NCBI GenBank assembly: GCA_014841835.1
Contig: JACYUQ010000003.1
Location: 310,001-374,000, forward strand
DNA from: Oxalobacteraceae sp. CFBP 13730
Lineage (GTDB): Bacteria; Pseudomonadota; Gammaproteobacteria; Burkholderiales; Burkholderiaceae_D
Reading direction: 5' to 3'
Length of the DNA stretch: 64,000 nt
Position numbers and translations under genes: made by a program. Below, in pieces: positions 18,465 to 27,778 of the stretch (position 1 is the stretch's first letter; each line of letters begins with the position of its first letter). The notes under the pieces were generated by a model. It made no database searches, was not told the DNA's origin, and worked only from the letters and a program-made list of their open reading frames with translations.

Positions 18465-19091
18465 TTACGCGTTTTCGACGATGATGCCTTCGATGATGTT
18501 GGCCACGTCTTCGCAGCGATCGGTGACCGTCTCGAGGATCTCGTAGATGGCCTTCATCTTGATCAGGTTGCGCACGTCCGGCTCGTCGCGGAACAGCTTG
18601 GACATCGCGGCGCGCATTACGTGGTCGGCGTCCGATTCCAGTCGGTCGATCTCTTCGCACAGCGCGACCATCTTGGCGGCATTGTCCATATTGTGCAGCA
18701 GCGAGACGGCTTCCTGCACCTTCAGGCAGCAGGCCAGGCACAGCTCGGCCAGGCGTTTGGCTTCCGGCGTCACGGCTTGCAGGTCGTACAGCGAAATCGT
18801 CTGGGCCGCGTCTTCCATCATGTCCAGGATGTCATCCATGCGCGTGATCAGCTTGTGGATGTCGTCACGGTCGATCGGCGTGATAAAGCTCTTGTGCAGC
18901 AGGTCCACCGTGGCATAGGTGATCTTGTCAGCCTGCTTTTCGATCGTCTCGATTGCATGGGTGCGGGTTTCGAGGTCGTCGAAATTGGTCATCAGGCTGA
19001 CCATTTCCTGCGCGCCCTTCACGCACAAGGCGGCGTGCTGGTTGAAAAGATCGAAAAACTTGCCCTCGGTGGGCATGAAACGTCCAAACAT
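18465..19091 (-). CDS. DUF47/PhoU-like protein, partner of Pit
   Basis: This is a soluble all-helical protein of 208 residues. It belongs to the DUF47 family (start MFGRFMPTEGKFFDLFNQHA), which shares the PhoU fold and its acidic metal-binding pairs (for example HKLITRMDDILDMMEDA). Members are nearly always encoded next to Pit transporters and are thought to modulate their activity. The exact mechanism is not established. It is the first gene of a two-gene operon with pit. Confidence 0.92.
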   Translation of the reverse strand: MFGRFMPTEGKFFDLFNQHAALCVKGAQEMVSLMTNFDDLETRTHAIETIEKQADKITYATVDLLHKSFITPIDRDDIHKLITRMDDILDMMEDAAQTISLYDLQAVTPEAKRLAELCLACCLKVQEAVSLLHNMDNAAKMVALCEEIDRLESDADHVMRAAMSKLFRDEPDVRNLIKMKAIYEILETVTDRCEDVANIIEGIIVENA

Positions 19092-19153
19092 AGATTCTCC
19101 GTATTGACTCTCTGGGATTACGCGGTCGCGCCGGGAATGCGGCCACGCGTAAA

Positions 19154-19181
19154 GGCGGCCATTAAAACATCAATGGCCGCC
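19154..19181 (-). terminator. Rho-independent terminator downstream of dnaB
   Basis: GGCGGCCATT pairs with AATGGCCGCC around an eight-base loop. On the minus strand it is followed by TTTACG. It lies 24 bases after the dnaB stop codon. Confidence 0.75.
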
Positions 19182-19204
19182 TCGGTGTTACTACAAATGG
19201 TTAT

Positions 19205-20593
19205 TTAGTCACCTTGGTACACAGACAGGTTGCCGCTGTAATTGCCGAACTTGGTGTACTGGCCGATCCAGGTCAGGCGAATGGCGCCAATCGGACCGTT
19301 ACGCTGTTTGCCGATGATGATTTCGGCCGTGCCCTTGTCGGGCGAATCGGGGTTGTAGACCTCGTCGCGGTACAGGAAGATGATGACGTCGGCATCCTGC
19401 TCGATTGCGCCGGATTCGCGCAAGTCGGACATCACGGGGCGCTTGTTCGGCCGTTGCTCCAGCGATCGGTTCAGCTGCGACAGCGCCACGACCGGGCACT
19501 GCAGCTCTTTGGCGAGGCCCTTGAGCGAGCGTGAAATTTCCGAGATTTCAGCGGTGCGGTTATCGCCCGGCTGGCTACCCTGCATCAGTTGCAGGTAGTC
19601 GACGATGATCAGGCCCAGCTTGCCGCACTGGCGCGCCAGGCGCCGCGCACGTGCGCGCATCTCGATCGGGTTCAGCGCCGGGGTTTCGTCGATGTACAGC
19701 TGGGCGTCGTTCATCTTCTGGATGGCGTGCGTCAGGCGCGGCCAATCCTCGTCGTTCAGGCGGCCCGTACGCAGGCGGTGCTGGTCAAGCTGGCCGACCG
19801 AACCCAGCATACGCATCGCCAGCTGGGTGCCGCCCATCTCCATCGAGAAGATCGCGACCGGCAAACCGGCCTCGATCGCGACGTTCTCGCCGATATTGAC
19901 CGAGAACGCCGTCTTGCCCATCGACGGACGACCGGCGACGATGACGAGGTCGCCCGGCTGCAGGCCCGAGGTCATGCGGTCGAGGTCGATGAAGCCGGTC
20001 GGCACGCCGGTGATTTCGCCCTGGTTTTCGCGGCTGTAGAGCTCGTCGATGCGCTCGACGACTTGCGTCAGCAACGGCTGGATCGGATTCCAGCCCTGCT
20101 GGCCGCGCGAGCCGGATTCGGCAATGGCAAAGATCTTGGACTCGGCTTCGTCGAGCATCTGCTTGACCTCTTTGCCCTGCGGGTTGAACGCATTGCCCGA
20201 GATTTCATCGGCCACCGTGATCAGCTTGCGCAGGATGCCACGGTCACGCACGATCTCGGCATAGCGCCGGATATTCGCGGCGGACGGCGTGTTCTGCGCC
20301 ATCGCGTTCAGGTATTGCAGGCCGCCCACGTCATCGGCCTTGCCGAGCTGGTTGCAGGCCTCGTAGACGGTGATCACGTCGGCCGGTTTGCCGCCGTTGA
20401 TCAGGCGCACCATCTGTTCGAAGATGATGCGGTGGTCGTAGCGGTAGAAGTCTTCCGCGTTCATGAAGTCGGCGATACGGTCCCATGCGGCGTTATCGCG
20501 CAGCAGGCCGCCAATGACGGATTGCTCGGCTTCGATGGAGTGCGGGGGGATGCGCAGGGCGTCGAGTTGCGGATCTGGAGATGCTGCATTCAT
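19205..20593 (-). CDS. dnaB: Replicative DNA helicase DnaB
   Basis: This hexameric replication-fork helicase has 462 residues. The N-terminal primase-interacting domain (about 15-115, IPPHSIEAEQSVIGGLL) is joined to a RecA-like ATPase with Walker A GRPSMGKTAF, Walker B LGLIIVDYLQLMQG and the arginine-finger region KGTAEIIIGKQRNGPIG. No intein is present. The gene follows rplI, but a terminator hairpin lies between them, so it may have its own promoter in the 119-base gap. Confidence 0.98.
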   Translation of the reverse strand: MNAASPDPQLDALRIPPHSIEAEQSVIGGLLRDNAAWDRIADFMNAEDFYRYDHRIIFEQMVRLINGGKPADVITVYEACNQLGKADDVGGLQYLNAMAQNTPSAANIRRYAEIVRDRGILRKLITVADEISGNAFNPQGKEVKQMLDEAESKIFAIAESGSRGQQGWNPIQPLLTQVVERIDELYSRENQGEITGVPTGFIDLDRMTSGLQPGDLVIVAGRPSMGKTAFSVNIGENVAIEAGLPVAIFSMEMGGTQLAMRMLGSVGQLDQHRLRTGRLNDEDWPRLTHAIQKMNDAQLYIDETPALNPIEMRARARRLARQCGKLGLIIVDYLQLMQGSQPGDNRTAEISEISRSLKGLAKELQCPVVALSQLNRSLEQRPNKRPVMSDLRESGAIEQDADVIIFLYRDEVYNPDSPDKGTAEIIIGKQRNGPIGAIRLTWIGQYTKFGNYSGNLSVYQGD

Positions 20594-20652
20594 GGGCGGG
20601 ATTATACCTTTTCCGGTCCTGCGACTGGCAATAATGGAAAGCCAAAAAGCAA

Positions 20653-20677
20653 AAAAGCCGGGCGAACCCGGCTTTTT
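20653..20677 (-). terminator. Rho-independent terminator between rplI and dnaB
   Basis: AAAAGCCGGG pairs with CCCGGCTTTT around a CGAA loop, with A and T tracts on both sides. It sits 36 bases after the rplI stop codon and 60 bases before the dnaB start. Confidence 0.85.
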
Positions 20678-20712
20678 CAGAACTGCGTGCTCAGCACATG
20701 TACAGCGTGTGC

Positions 20713-21165
20713 TTAGGCAGCTTCGCCCACAACAGCGACGGTGATTTCCGACACGACGTCGGTGTGCAGAGCGACTGCAACCGGGAATTCGCCGGTGGTT
20801 TTCAGCGGGCCGGTCGGCAGGCGCACTTGCGACTTCTCGACAGCGAAACCTTGCTTGGTCAGCGCTTCGGCGATGTCGAAGTTGGTGACCGAACCGAACA
20901 GACGGCCATCAACGCCGGCTTTCTGGCCGATGGTGACGGTCATGCCGCTCAGCTTGTCGCCTTCGGCCTGGGCAGCCGACAGCTTTTCAGCTGCTGCTTT
21001 TTCCAGTTCAGCGCGCTTGGCTTCGAACTCGGCGACGGCGCCGGCGGTAGCGCGGCGAGCCATCTTTTGTGGGATCAGGAAGTTACGTGCGTAACCGTCC
21101 TTGACCTTGACGACGTCGCCCAGGTTGCCGACGTTGACTACTTTTTCCAACAGAATGATTTGCAT
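20713..21165 (-). CDS. rplI: 50S ribosomal protein L9
   Basis: The protein has 150 residues. The N-terminal domain has the L9 signature ([32 protein letters not shown]). A long connecting helix rich in Ala, Glu and Lys leads to the C-terminal globular domain ([14 protein letters not shown]). It binds 23S rRNA near the L1 stalk base and helps keep reading frame. It is the last gene of the rpsF-priB-rpsR-rplI operon; the gap to rpsR is 36 bases. Confidence 0.98.
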   Translation of the reverse strand: MQIILLEKVVNVGNLGDVVKVKDGYARNFLIPQKMARRATAGAVAEFEAKRAELEKAAAEKLSAAQAEGDKLSGMTVTIGQKAGVDGRLFGSVTNFDIAEALTKQGFAVEKSQVRLPTGPLKTTGEFPVAVALHTDVVSEITVAVVGEAA

Positions 21166-21201
21166 AGTGATCTCCAGATGTCTGACTGTCGTGACCGACG
21201 A

Positions 21202-21492
21202 TTAACCGTGGTGCAGGTCGGTGTACGGCAGCAGCGCAAGGTAGCGTGCGCGCTTGATCGCGGTGTCGACCTGACGCTGGTAGTGCGCCTTGGTGCCGGT
21301 CAGACGTGCTGGCATGATCTTGCCGTTTTCCTGGACGAAGTCCTTCAGGGTGTCGACGTCCTTGTAGTCCACCTGCTCAACGCCAGCGGCGGTGAAGCGG
21401 CAGAATTTCTTGCGCTTGAACAGCGGGTTTTGCTGTTTGCGCTTCTCTTTGAGTTTCGCTTTGTTTTTGTCGAACTTTTTACCGAATGCCAT
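21202..21492 (-). CDS. rpsR: 30S ribosomal protein S18
   Basis: The protein has 96 residues, a little longer than the usual 75-80 because of a basic N-terminal extension ([20 protein letters not shown]) typical of Burkholderiales. The core [23 protein letters not shown] and the [27 protein letters not shown] segment are diagnostic. It forms a heterodimer with S6 on the 30S platform. It lies in the ribosomal operon between priB and rplI. Confidence 0.98.
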   Translation of the reverse strand: MAFGKKFDKNKAKLKEKRKQQNPLFKRKKFCRFTAAGVEQVDYKDVDTLKDFVQENGKIMPARLTGTKAHYQRQVDTAIKRARYLALLPYTDLHHG

Positions 21493-21520
21493 TTGAGGCT
21501 CCTGTATCTAAATTGCCGGG

Positions 21521-21820
21521 TTAAGCGGCACTGAAATCAATGATGTGAAACACCAGGGCTTTGCTGTTGCGATTTTTCCGTGCAAGAAATCCGTTGAACC
21601 TGTAGCTGGCGCCCAATTCGGCGCTGGCAAACCTGCCCGAGATCTCGCCCGCGGCGAACGCAGGGACTTCGAACGCGACCGACCTTTCGACTCCCGCCTC
21701 TTCCTGTTGCGATTCGTGCATCAGGACGGCTGAAACGATTGGCACACCGGCCGGGGTGTAACGCAGTACGTCGCGCTCGGCGATGGTCGCCATGAGCTGG
21801 AGGTGGTTTGCGCTGTGCAC
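21521..21820 (-). CDS. priB: Primosomal replication protein PriB
   Basis: This single-OB-fold DNA-binding protein of about 99 residues acts in PriA-PriB replication restart. The family start is visible (NHLQLMATIAERDVLRYTPAGVPIVSAVL), as is the FNGFLARKNRNSKALVFHIIDF end. The start codon is GTG at 21820, 37 bases after the rpsF stop. An ATG at 21793 would remove the first beta strand, so the GTG is preferred. It belongs to the conserved rpsF-priB-rpsR-rplI cluster. Confidence 0.93.
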   Translation of the reverse strand: MHSANHLQLMATIAERDVLRYTPAGVPIVSAVLMHESQQEEAGVERSVAFEVPAFAAGEISGRFASAELGASYRFNGFLARKNRNSKALVFHIIDFSAA

Positions 21821-21857
21821 CCGGTATTACTGGTTACTACGAATAACTGGGAAAAAC

Positions 21858-22265
21858 TTAAGCAGCAGCAGGCGCTGGCGCAGCGGCTGGAGCGGCTGCT
21901 GGCGCAGCGGCTTCGGCACGGTGGCTCTTGGCTGCGTCTTCGCGCTGTACCGATTTCATCATCGGCGACGGTGCGGTTTCAGCTTTTTTCAGCTTGACGG
22001 TCAGGTGACGCAGAACCGCATCATTGAACTTGAATGCAGTTTCCAGCTCGACCAGGGTCTCGTTGTCGCATTCGATGTTCAGGCAGATGTAGTGTGCTTT
22101 TGGCAGCTTCTGGATCTGGTATGCCATCTGGCGGCGGCCCCAGTCTTCAACGCGATGGATGTTACCGCCGCGGCTGGTCACCGTGGTCTTGTAACGCTCG
22201 ATCATCGCCGGGACTTGTTCGCTCTGGTCCGGATGGACGATAAACACGATTTCATAATGACGCAT
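21858..22265 (-). CDS. rpsF: 30S ribosomal protein S6
   Basis: The protein has 135 residues. The S6 core runs from [17 protein letters not shown] to about residue 100, with [12 protein letters not shown] and [13 protein letters not shown]. It is followed by a low-complexity Ala/Pro tail of about 25 residues, a common feature of S6 in Burkholderiales. It pairs with S18 on the 30S platform. It is the first gene of its operon, and its promoter must lie in the gap shared with the divergent 22488 gene. Confidence 0.98.
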   Translation of the reverse strand: MRHYEIVFIVHPDQSEQVPAMIERYKTTVTSRGGNIHRVEDWGRRQMAYQIQKLPKAHYICLNIECDNETLVELETAFKFNDAVLRHLTVKLKKAETAPSPMMKSVQREDAAKSHRAEAAAPAAAPAAAPAPAAA

Positions 22266-22487
22266 GCATTACTCCTTGAGGACGTTTAACAAATGCCCAC
22301 CTCGGCGTCAAGACGAGTGTGGGAAGGGAAAGCCGGCAATTATAACCCGTCCTGGCGTTGATCGCAACTATCAGGACAGGTCTTCAGGACCGCCGCCTGT
22401 CACCCTATGATGGTCCATGCAGCGACCTTCGCCGTCAGTGTCCGCCGCACCAGAGCGTTGTTCAATCCAAATTTATTGAGGAGTTCC

Positions 22488-22715
22488 ATGAAACGTCATC
22501 TCGCCTCTCTCGCCGTCGTTGCCGCACTGGCCATGTCGAGCGCAATTACCACGCCTGTGATCGCTGGTCCTGGAGTCACCACGACCTGGACGTATTATTC
22601 CGATGACACATACACTCAAGAAGTTGGCTGGAGGCAGTTTACCTGCCAGGGTCGCACGATCAAATCCGGCATCCAGACGCAGTATGTCGTGACCACCGCA
22701 GAAGACTTCTGCTAA
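22488..22715 (+). CDS. Small secreted protein, DUF6289-like
   Basis: This short exported protein has 75 residues. A signal peptide covers about residues 1-26 (KRH, then a hydrophobic stretch ending AIA). The mature part is about 49 residues and has two cysteines (FTCQG and the C-terminal residue), which could form a disulfide. The pattern YYSDDTYTQEVGWRQFTCQG resembles the small DUF6289 family of uncharacterised proteobacterial exported proteins; this assignment is from memory and tentative. A GAGGAG-type ribosome-binding site precedes the ATG, and a long-loop terminator follows, so it is its own transcription unit. Confidence 0.75.
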   Translation: MKRHLASLAVVAALAMSSAITTPVIAGPGVTTTWTYYSDDTYTQEVGWRQFTCQGRTIKSGIQTQYVVTTAEDFC

Positions 22716-22757
22716 TCACCGGCGGTTGAGCAGCACGTAATTCACGCCAGTACACGC

Positions 22758-22816
22758 AGCCGCGACACCGATTTGCGCCTTTTTCAGGTGCTTGCCGTGA
22801 TGTCGCGGCTTTTTTT
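22758..22816 (+). terminator. Terminator of the small secreted protein gene
   Basis: AGCCGCGACA at 22758 pairs perfectly with TGTCGCGGCT at 22801, followed by seven T. The loop is long (33 bases), which is unusual but still compatible with a terminator. Confidence 0.6.
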
Positions 22817-22853
22817 GCGATTTTTTTTGGAATACACCTTGCGCGCAGCAGAA

Positions 22854-22873
22854 TACTGTACAAAAATACAGGT
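22854..22873 (+). promoter_or_regulatory. LexA binding site (SOS box) of lexA
   Basis: The site TACTGT-N6-ATACAG contains the exact CTGT-N8-ACAG core at 22856-22871, which fits the proteobacterial SOS consensus. It is centred about 40 bases before the lexA start codon, the expected place for autorepression. Confidence 0.88.
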
Positions 22874-22904
22874 TACTTACATAACCGGTTGCTGTAACAC
22901 ATTT

Positions 22905-23534
22905 ATGCTAAAGCTCACTGCACGGCAAGAACAGATCCTGAACCTGATCAAGGAAGCGATCGAGAACACCGGTTTTCCCCCAACCCGGGCTGAAATCGCG
23001 TCCGAACTGGGTTTCCGCTCGGCCAATGCGGCTGAAGAACATCTGCAAGCACTGGCGCGCAAGGGCGCCATCGAAATTTCGCCTGGCACGTCGCGCGGCA
23101 TTCGCCTGATCGGCGCGAGCGTCGAGGCGATCCCGATGCCGCCACCGTCGTTCATGTCGCTGCCACTGGTCGGGCGCGTCGCCGCAGGCAATCCGATCCT
23201 GGCCCAAGAGCACGTTGAAGCCACTTATAACGTCGATGCGGCCATGTTCGCGGCGCGCCCGGATTTTCTGCTGAAGGTCAAGGGCTGGTCGATGCGCGAC
23301 GCCGGCATCATGGATGGTGACTTTTTGGCGGTCAAGAAAATCGACAGCGCCAAGAACGGGCAGATTGTGGTTGCGCGCCTGGGTGATGAAGTCACGGTCA
23401 AGCGCTATCGCAAGACGGGCGATTTGGTGGAGCTGCTGCCAGAAAACCCTGACTTCAACATCATTGCCGTCTCGCCGGACGAAGAGTTCGCGCTCGAAGG
23501 CCTGGCTGTCGGCTTGATGCGTAGCTGGAACTGA
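22905..23534 (+). CDS. lexA: LexA repressor, SOS response regulator
   Basis: This repressor and self-cleaving serine protease has 209 residues. The N-terminal winged helix ([29 protein letters not shown], then [11 protein letters not shown]) binds SOS boxes. The cleavage site Ala-Gly is in GRVAAGNP. The catalytic serine is in GWSMRDAGI and the catalytic lysine in a VKR segment that follows. RecA bound to single-stranded DNA triggers cleavage. The ATG at 22905 is fixed by the conserved start MLKLTARQ. The SOS box just upstream shows autoregulation. Confidence 0.97.
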   Translation: MLKLTARQEQILNLIKEAIENTGFPPTRAEIASELGFRSANAAEEHLQALARKGAIEISPGTSRGIRLIGASVEAIPMPPPSFMSLPLVGRVAAGNPILAQEHVEATYNVDAAMFAARPDFLLKVKGWSMRDAGIMDGDFLAVKKIDSAKNGQIVVARLGDEVTVKRYRKTGDLVELLPENPDFNIIAVSPDEEFALEGLAVGLMRSWN

Positions 23535-23541
23535 TGTCATG

Positions 23542-23567
23542 GCGCCGGCCCCTCCGGCCGGCGCTTT
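23542..23567 (+). terminator. Rho-independent terminator of lexA
   Basis: GCGCCGGCC pairs with GGCCGGCGC around a five-base loop, followed by TTT. It starts eight bases after the lexA stop codon. Confidence 0.75.
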
Positions 23568-23582
23568 CCCTACCCTCTTCGC

Positions 23583-24299
23583 TTATTTCGACGCCTTCTT
23601 CACTACCGCATTGTGCTGGTTGATGAACGCCTCGGTCGCACTGCGCCATGCCGCAAAATCCGCCAGGATCATCTTTGAACTGACCTTCGCGCCTTCCGCG
23701 ATGTTCTGCCGCACCTGCTCCAGGTAGGCTGCTGACGCGTCCGCTTCCTGCTTGTTCATCAGCTTGGCGATATCGGCCGGAATCTTCTTCGTCAGCGGCG
23801 ATTGCGCATTCAAATTGGTCACCATCTTGTTGTAGCAATCCTGCCAGCCCGTCACCAGCTTGTTGACGCGGTCAATTTCGTCGTTCACTTTCGACACCGC
23901 CGGAATGCGCGGCGACGGGCAGCGGTATTCGCCCGACTGCAGCTCGGCGCCATCGTAACCCTTGATCCAGTAGTCGATCTCGGCGCGCTTGGTGACGCGC
24001 TGCTCCATGACGACCAGCGATTGGGCTGCGACCTTGTTGCCCTTGGCCGCCGACTTTTCGAACAACGCCTTGGCCGCCGCCTCATCGACCACGCCCGCCT
24101 CGCCATACCAGTACATCTGGCCCAGTTGCTGCTGTGCTTGCGGATTACCGGCATTGGCCAGCTTGGTGTAGAGCTTAAGCGCGCCCGCGTAATCCTTCTT
24201 TTCGAACAGCGCATTGGCGTCGTCCAGCTCGCCCGCATAGGCGGTGCTGGCAATGCTCAGCGACAGGGTCAGGGACAAATAGAAGAAGAAACGTTTCAT
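23583..24299 (-). CDS. Exported Sel1-like repeat protein
   Basis: This periplasmic protein of about 238 residues has a clear signal peptide (KRFFFYLSLTLSLSIASTAYAG). Two TPR/Sel1-type repeats follow at about 25-95 (ALFEKKDYAGALKLYTKLANAG and AAKALFEKSAAKG). The C-terminal half (100-238) is helical and has no recognised domain; it contains two cysteines (YRCPSP and WQDCYNK). Sel1 repeats usually mediate protein-protein contact. No function can be given. The start could also be two codons upstream at 24305. It is convergent with lexA. Confidence 0.85.
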   Translation of the reverse strand: MKRFFFYLSLTLSLSIASTAYAGELDDANALFEKKDYAGALKLYTKLANAGNPQAQQQLGQMYWYGEAGVVDEAAAKALFEKSAAKGNKVAAQSLVVMEQRVTKRAEIDYWIKGYDGAELQSGEYRCPSPRIPAVSKVNDEIDRVNKLVTGWQDCYNKMVTNLNAQSPLTKKIPADIAKLMNKQEADASAAYLEQVRQNIAEGAKVSSKMILADFAAWRSATEAFINQHNAVVKKASK

Positions 24300-24378
24300 G
24301 GGCATCCGAAGAAAATGACAAGCTGACGATGGCGCATCATAGCCCCCTTTTACAGCGGGACTCAACCGTAAAAATGAC

Positions 24379-24401
24379 AAGGCCGGCATGTCGCCGGCCT
24401 T
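24379..24401 (-). terminator. Terminator downstream of the 24450 gene
   Basis: AAGGCCGGC and GCCGGCCTT are separated by a short loop. On the minus strand the hairpin is followed by GTCATTTTTAC. It probably ends the long minus-strand block that closes with the PLP enzyme gene. Confidence 0.7.
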
Positions 24402-24449
24402 CTTTGCATGGCTTTACGCCACGCGGTAACGCCGCGCGGTACGCCGTGC

Positions 24450-25691
24450 TTACGCGTCCAGCGCCTGGCGGAAGTCTTCGACCAGGTCGTCGGTGTCCTC
24501 GATACCCACCGACACGCGGATCAGTGACTCGGCAATGCCCATGCTGGCGCGGCGCTCGGGGCCCATTTCGAAGAAGATCGTGTGCGCCACCGGGATGACC
24601 AGCGTGCGGTTGTCGCCCAGGTTCGAGGCCGGAATCGCCAGCTGCAGGCGGTTGAGATAATCGAACGGATCGATGGCCTCGTGCAGCTCGAAACTGAGTA
24701 GCGAACCACCAGCGCGAAACAGCGACGCAACGATGTCATGCTGCGGGTGCGACGCCAGGCCCGGATAGTGGACCTTCGCCACGCGCTCGTCAGCCTCGAG
24801 CATCGTGGCCAGCGCCAGCGCATTGGCGCAGGTGCGGGTCATGCGCAGTGCCAGTGTTTCAGCACCGACGGCAATGTGATGCGCCGCTTCCGGTCCGAGC
24901 GAGGCGCCGAAGTCGCGCAGCGCTTTCGCGCGCAACTGCGCCATGCCCTGGGCCTGCGCCGGCTGCTTGCGAAAGTTCGGTGCGATGTTCGGGTAAGCGC
25001 TCCAGTCGAACAGACCGGTATCGGTCAGCGCGCCGCCCAGCGCAATGCCATGGCCGCCAATCGACTTGGTCAACGAATTGACGACCAGCCCGGCGCCCAC
25101 GCTTTTCGGTCGGAACAGCCATGGCGAGGTCATGGTGTTGTCGACCACGTACAGGATGCCCCGCTCACGGCACAGCTCACCGATGCGGGCCAGGTCCGCC
25201 ACTTGCGTGCGCGGATTGGCGATCGTCTCGACGAACACCATGCGCGTGTTCGGCGTCAATGCTGCTTCGACCTGTGCCACATCGGTCGCATCGACAAAGG
25301 CGACATCGACGCCCTGCCCCGCCACCGTCTGCCACAGGCTGTTGGTATTACCAAACAGGAAGCTCGACGAGACGATGGCGTCGCCTGCCTTGAGCAGCGC
25401 CTGGAACAGCGCGCCGATGGCCGCCATGCCGGTGCCGAAGCACAGCGTGGCGACGCCATCTTCCATCTTGCTGACCTTGTCCTCGAGCGCACTGATGGTT
25501 GGATTGCCCTGGCGACCGTAACGGAAGCCTGGCTCCTTGCCCTGGAACACCGACGCCAGCTGACGCGCATCCGTGTAGCCGAACGCGACCGACGTATGGA
25601 TCGGCTTGTGCAGCGAACCGTGCTCGATCGGCTTGTGCCGGTCGTTGTGCAGGATCGTCGTGGTAAAGCCGTAGGATTTTTTCTCGCTCAT
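24450..25691 (-). CDS. Cys/Met metabolism PLP-dependent enzyme (cystathionine gamma-synthase family)
   Basis: This PLP enzyme of the trans-sulfuration family has 413 residues. The family layout is complete: FRYGRQGNPTISALEDKVSKMEDG, then the substrate region FGTGMAAIGALFQ, VDNTMTSPWLFRP, and the PLP lysine in NSLTKSIGGHG. In other Burkholderiales metZ (O-succinylhomoserine sulfhydrylase) follows purF, so that role is plausible from context. The subgroup cannot be separated by eye from methionine gamma-lyase or cystathionine gamma-synthase. The stop codon of purF is two bases before its ATG, so the two are co-translated. Confidence 0.88.
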   Translation of the reverse strand: MSEKKSYGFTTTILHNDRHKPIEHGSLHKPIHTSVAFGYTDARQLASVFQGKEPGFRYGRQGNPTISALEDKVSKMEDGVATLCFGTGMAAIGALFQALLKAGDAIVSSSFLFGNTNSLWQTVAGQGVDVAFVDATDVAQVEAALTPNTRMVFVETIANPRTQVADLARIGELCRERGILYVVDNTMTSPWLFRPKSVGAGLVVNSLTKSIGGHGIALGGALTDTGLFDWSAYPNIAPNFRKQPAQAQGMAQLRAKALRDFGASLGPEAAHHIAVGAETLALRMTRTCANALALATMLEADERVAKVHYPGLASHPQHDIVASLFRAGGSLLSFELHEAIDPFDYLNRLQLAIPASNLGDNRTLVIPVAHTIFFEMGPERRASMGIAESLIRVSVGIEDTDDLVEDFRQALDA

Positions 25692-25693
25692 GC

Positions 25694-27214
25694 TTACTCG
25701 GCGGCGACAGCAGGGTTCAGATTCAGTTGGGTACGGACCTGGTCTTCATCCTTGGCGGCAGGATTGTGACGCGCGGTTTCCTGGCGATCGAGGTATTCCG
25801 GGGTCACGTCGCCCGTCACATAGATACCGTCAAAGCACGACGCCTCGAAGTTCTTCAGAGCCGGATTGACGTCCGAAATCGAACGCTTGAGGGCGTCGAT
25901 GTCCTGGTAGATCACGCGGTCGGCCGTGATTTCGCGGCAGACTTCTTCGGTCGTGCGGCCGTAGGCGATCAGCTCGTCGCGGGTCGGCATGTCGATGCCG
26001 TACACGTTCGGGTACAGCACCGGTGGCGCGGCCGACGCAAAGTACACCTTGCGCGCGCCCGCTTCACGGGCCATCTGCACGATCTCGCGGCTGGTGGTGC
26101 CGCGCACGATCGAGTCGTCGACCAGCAGCACGTTCTTGTCCTTGAATTCGGAAATGATCGCGTTGAGCTTCTGGCGCACCGATTTCTTGCGCATCCCCTG
26201 GCCCGGCATGATGAAGGTGCGGCCGATATAGCGGTTCTTGATGAAGCCTTCACGGTATTCGACGCCCAGTTTCAGTGCCAGCTGGATGGCGGCCGGACGC
26301 GACGAATCGGGAATCGGCATGACGACGTCGATGTCTTCGACCGGGATTTCACTGAGCACCTTGTCGGCCAGGTATTCACCCATGCGCAGGCGCGTGGCGT
26401 AGACGGAAGCGCCGTCGATCACCGAGTCCGGGCGGGCCAGGTAGACGAATTCGAACGCGCAAGGGTTGAGCGACGGGTTCTCGGCGCACTGGCGCTCGGA
26501 CAGCTTGCCGTCATTGGTGATGAAGACCGCTTCGCCCGGTGCGATATCGCGCACGAAGCGGAAGCCCAGGCCTTCGAGGGCGACCGACTCGCTGGCCACC
26601 AGGTATTCGTTGCCGTTTTCGGTTTCGTTCACGCCCAGGCACAGTGGACGGATGCCGAACGGATCGCGGAAGGCCAGCATGCCGTGGCCGGCGATCTGTG
26701 CAACGACAGCGTAGGCGCCACGCACGCGGCGGTGCACGACAGCGACCGCTTTGAAGATCGCGTCGGCGTCGAGCGAGAAGCCATCGGCTGCTTCCTGGAT
26801 TTCGTGGGCCAGCACGTTGAGCAGCACCTCGGAATCGGAATCGGTGTTGATGTGACGGCGGTCGTTGCGGAACAGCTCATCCCTGAGCTGCGCCTGGTTG
26901 GTCAGGTTGCCGTTGTGCGCGAGCGTGATGCCGAACGGCGCGTTGACGTAGAACGGTTGCGCCTCTTCTTCGCTCGACGAACCTGCGGTCGGGTAACGGC
27001 AGTGGCCGATTCCGGTGTTGCCTTGCAGCGAACGCATGTTCCGGGTACGGAAAACGTCACGTACCAGGCCGTTGGCCTTGAACATCGAGAACATGCTGCT
27101 GTGATTGGTCGCAATGCCCGCAGCGTCCTGGCCGCGGTGCTGCAGCAGCAGCAATGCATCGTACAGAAGCTGGTTGACGGGAGACTGCGAAACGACGCCG
27201 ACGATGCCACACAT
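25694..27214 (-). CDS. purF: Amidophosphoribosyltransferase
   Basis: This is the first committed enzyme of purine synthesis: PRPP and glutamine give phosphoribosylamine. It has 506 residues. The N-terminal nucleophile is Cys2 (MCGIVGVVS), exposed after removal of Met. The glutaminase domain (1-250) contains GHCRYPTAG and LAHNGNLTN. The phosphoribosyltransferase domain has the PRPP loop [17 protein letters not shown]. There is no long propeptide, as in the E. coli type. It lies in the order dedD-cvpA-purF on the minus strand. Confidence 0.98.
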   Translation of the reverse strand: MCGIVGVVSQSPVNQLLYDALLLLQHRGQDAAGIATNHSSMFSMFKANGLVRDVFRTRNMRSLQGNTGIGHCRYPTAGSSSEEEAQPFYVNAPFGITLAHNGNLTNQAQLRDELFRNDRRHINTDSDSEVLLNVLAHEIQEAADGFSLDADAIFKAVAVVHRRVRGAYAVVAQIAGHGMLAFRDPFGIRPLCLGVNETENGNEYLVASESVALEGLGFRFVRDIAPGEAVFITNDGKLSERQCAENPSLNPCAFEFVYLARPDSVIDGASVYATRLRMGEYLADKVLSEIPVEDIDVVMPIPDSSRPAAIQLALKLGVEYREGFIKNRYIGRTFIMPGQGMRKKSVRQKLNAIISEFKDKNVLLVDDSIVRGTTSREIVQMAREAGARKVYFASAAPPVLYPNVYGIDMPTRDELIAYGRTTEEVCREITADRVIYQDIDALKRSISDVNPALKNFEASCFDGIYVTGDVTPEYLDRQETARHNPAAKDEDQVRTQLNLNPAVAAE

Positions 27215-27276
27215 GAGGTGCTCCTAAAAGCTTGGGTGCAAAATGACAGAAAACTGCAAATACAGCGACTACTGAT

Positions 27277-27765
27277 TCAGTAATTAATATGCTCCGCGAA
27301 GGCAGCGGGCAAGAATGGTTTGACAGTGCGCGCGCCGGTCTCGGCGATGGGCGACAACAGCGCGTCGCGCCAGAACGCCTGCTGCGGAATCGCCGTCATC
27401 CCGCACAATATGACGCCAGCCAGCACGATCACAATGCCCCGCGCCAAACCGAACAGGCCGCCCAGGCCCCGGTCCGCCAGCGACAGGCCGGTGGCGGCAA
27501 CCACCGCACCGATCGCCATCGACAGCAGGCCCATCAGGATTCGTACGCCCAGGAACAGCACGATGAAGGCCGCCATCAGGCGCGCGCTCCCGCCCGGGAT
27601 GACCTCAGGCAGCAAGGGCGCGAGCTGGGCGCCATAGACGTTGGCCACCACGAAGGCGACAACCCAGCCCACCAGCGACAGGATTTCCTTCACCAGGCCG
27701 CGCAGCGTGCTGATCACGACGGAGGCGATCAGCACGAACAGCACCAGGTAATCGAACATCGTCAC
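27277..27765 (-). CDS. cvpA: CvpA family membrane protein
   Basis: This inner-membrane protein has 162 residues and four predicted membrane segments. It has the family start FDYLVLFVLIASVVISTLRGLVKEILSL and the GLGGLFGLARGIVIVL segment. The family is needed for colicin V export in E. coli and is linked to purF expression and envelope stress, but its biochemical role is unclear. The listed start is GTG at 27765; ATG at 27759 is equally possible. The upstream SPOR gene ends 13 bases earlier. Confidence 0.92.
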   Translation of the reverse strand: MTMFDYLVLFVLIASVVISTLRGLVKEILSLVGWVVAFVVANVYGAQLAPLLPEVIPGGSARLMAAFIVLFLGVRILMGLLSMAIGAVVAATGLSLADRGLGGLFGLARGIVIVLAGVILCGMTAIPQQAFWRDALLSPIAETGARTVKPFLPAAFAEHINY

Positions 27766-27778
27766 GCGGCAGCGAGGA

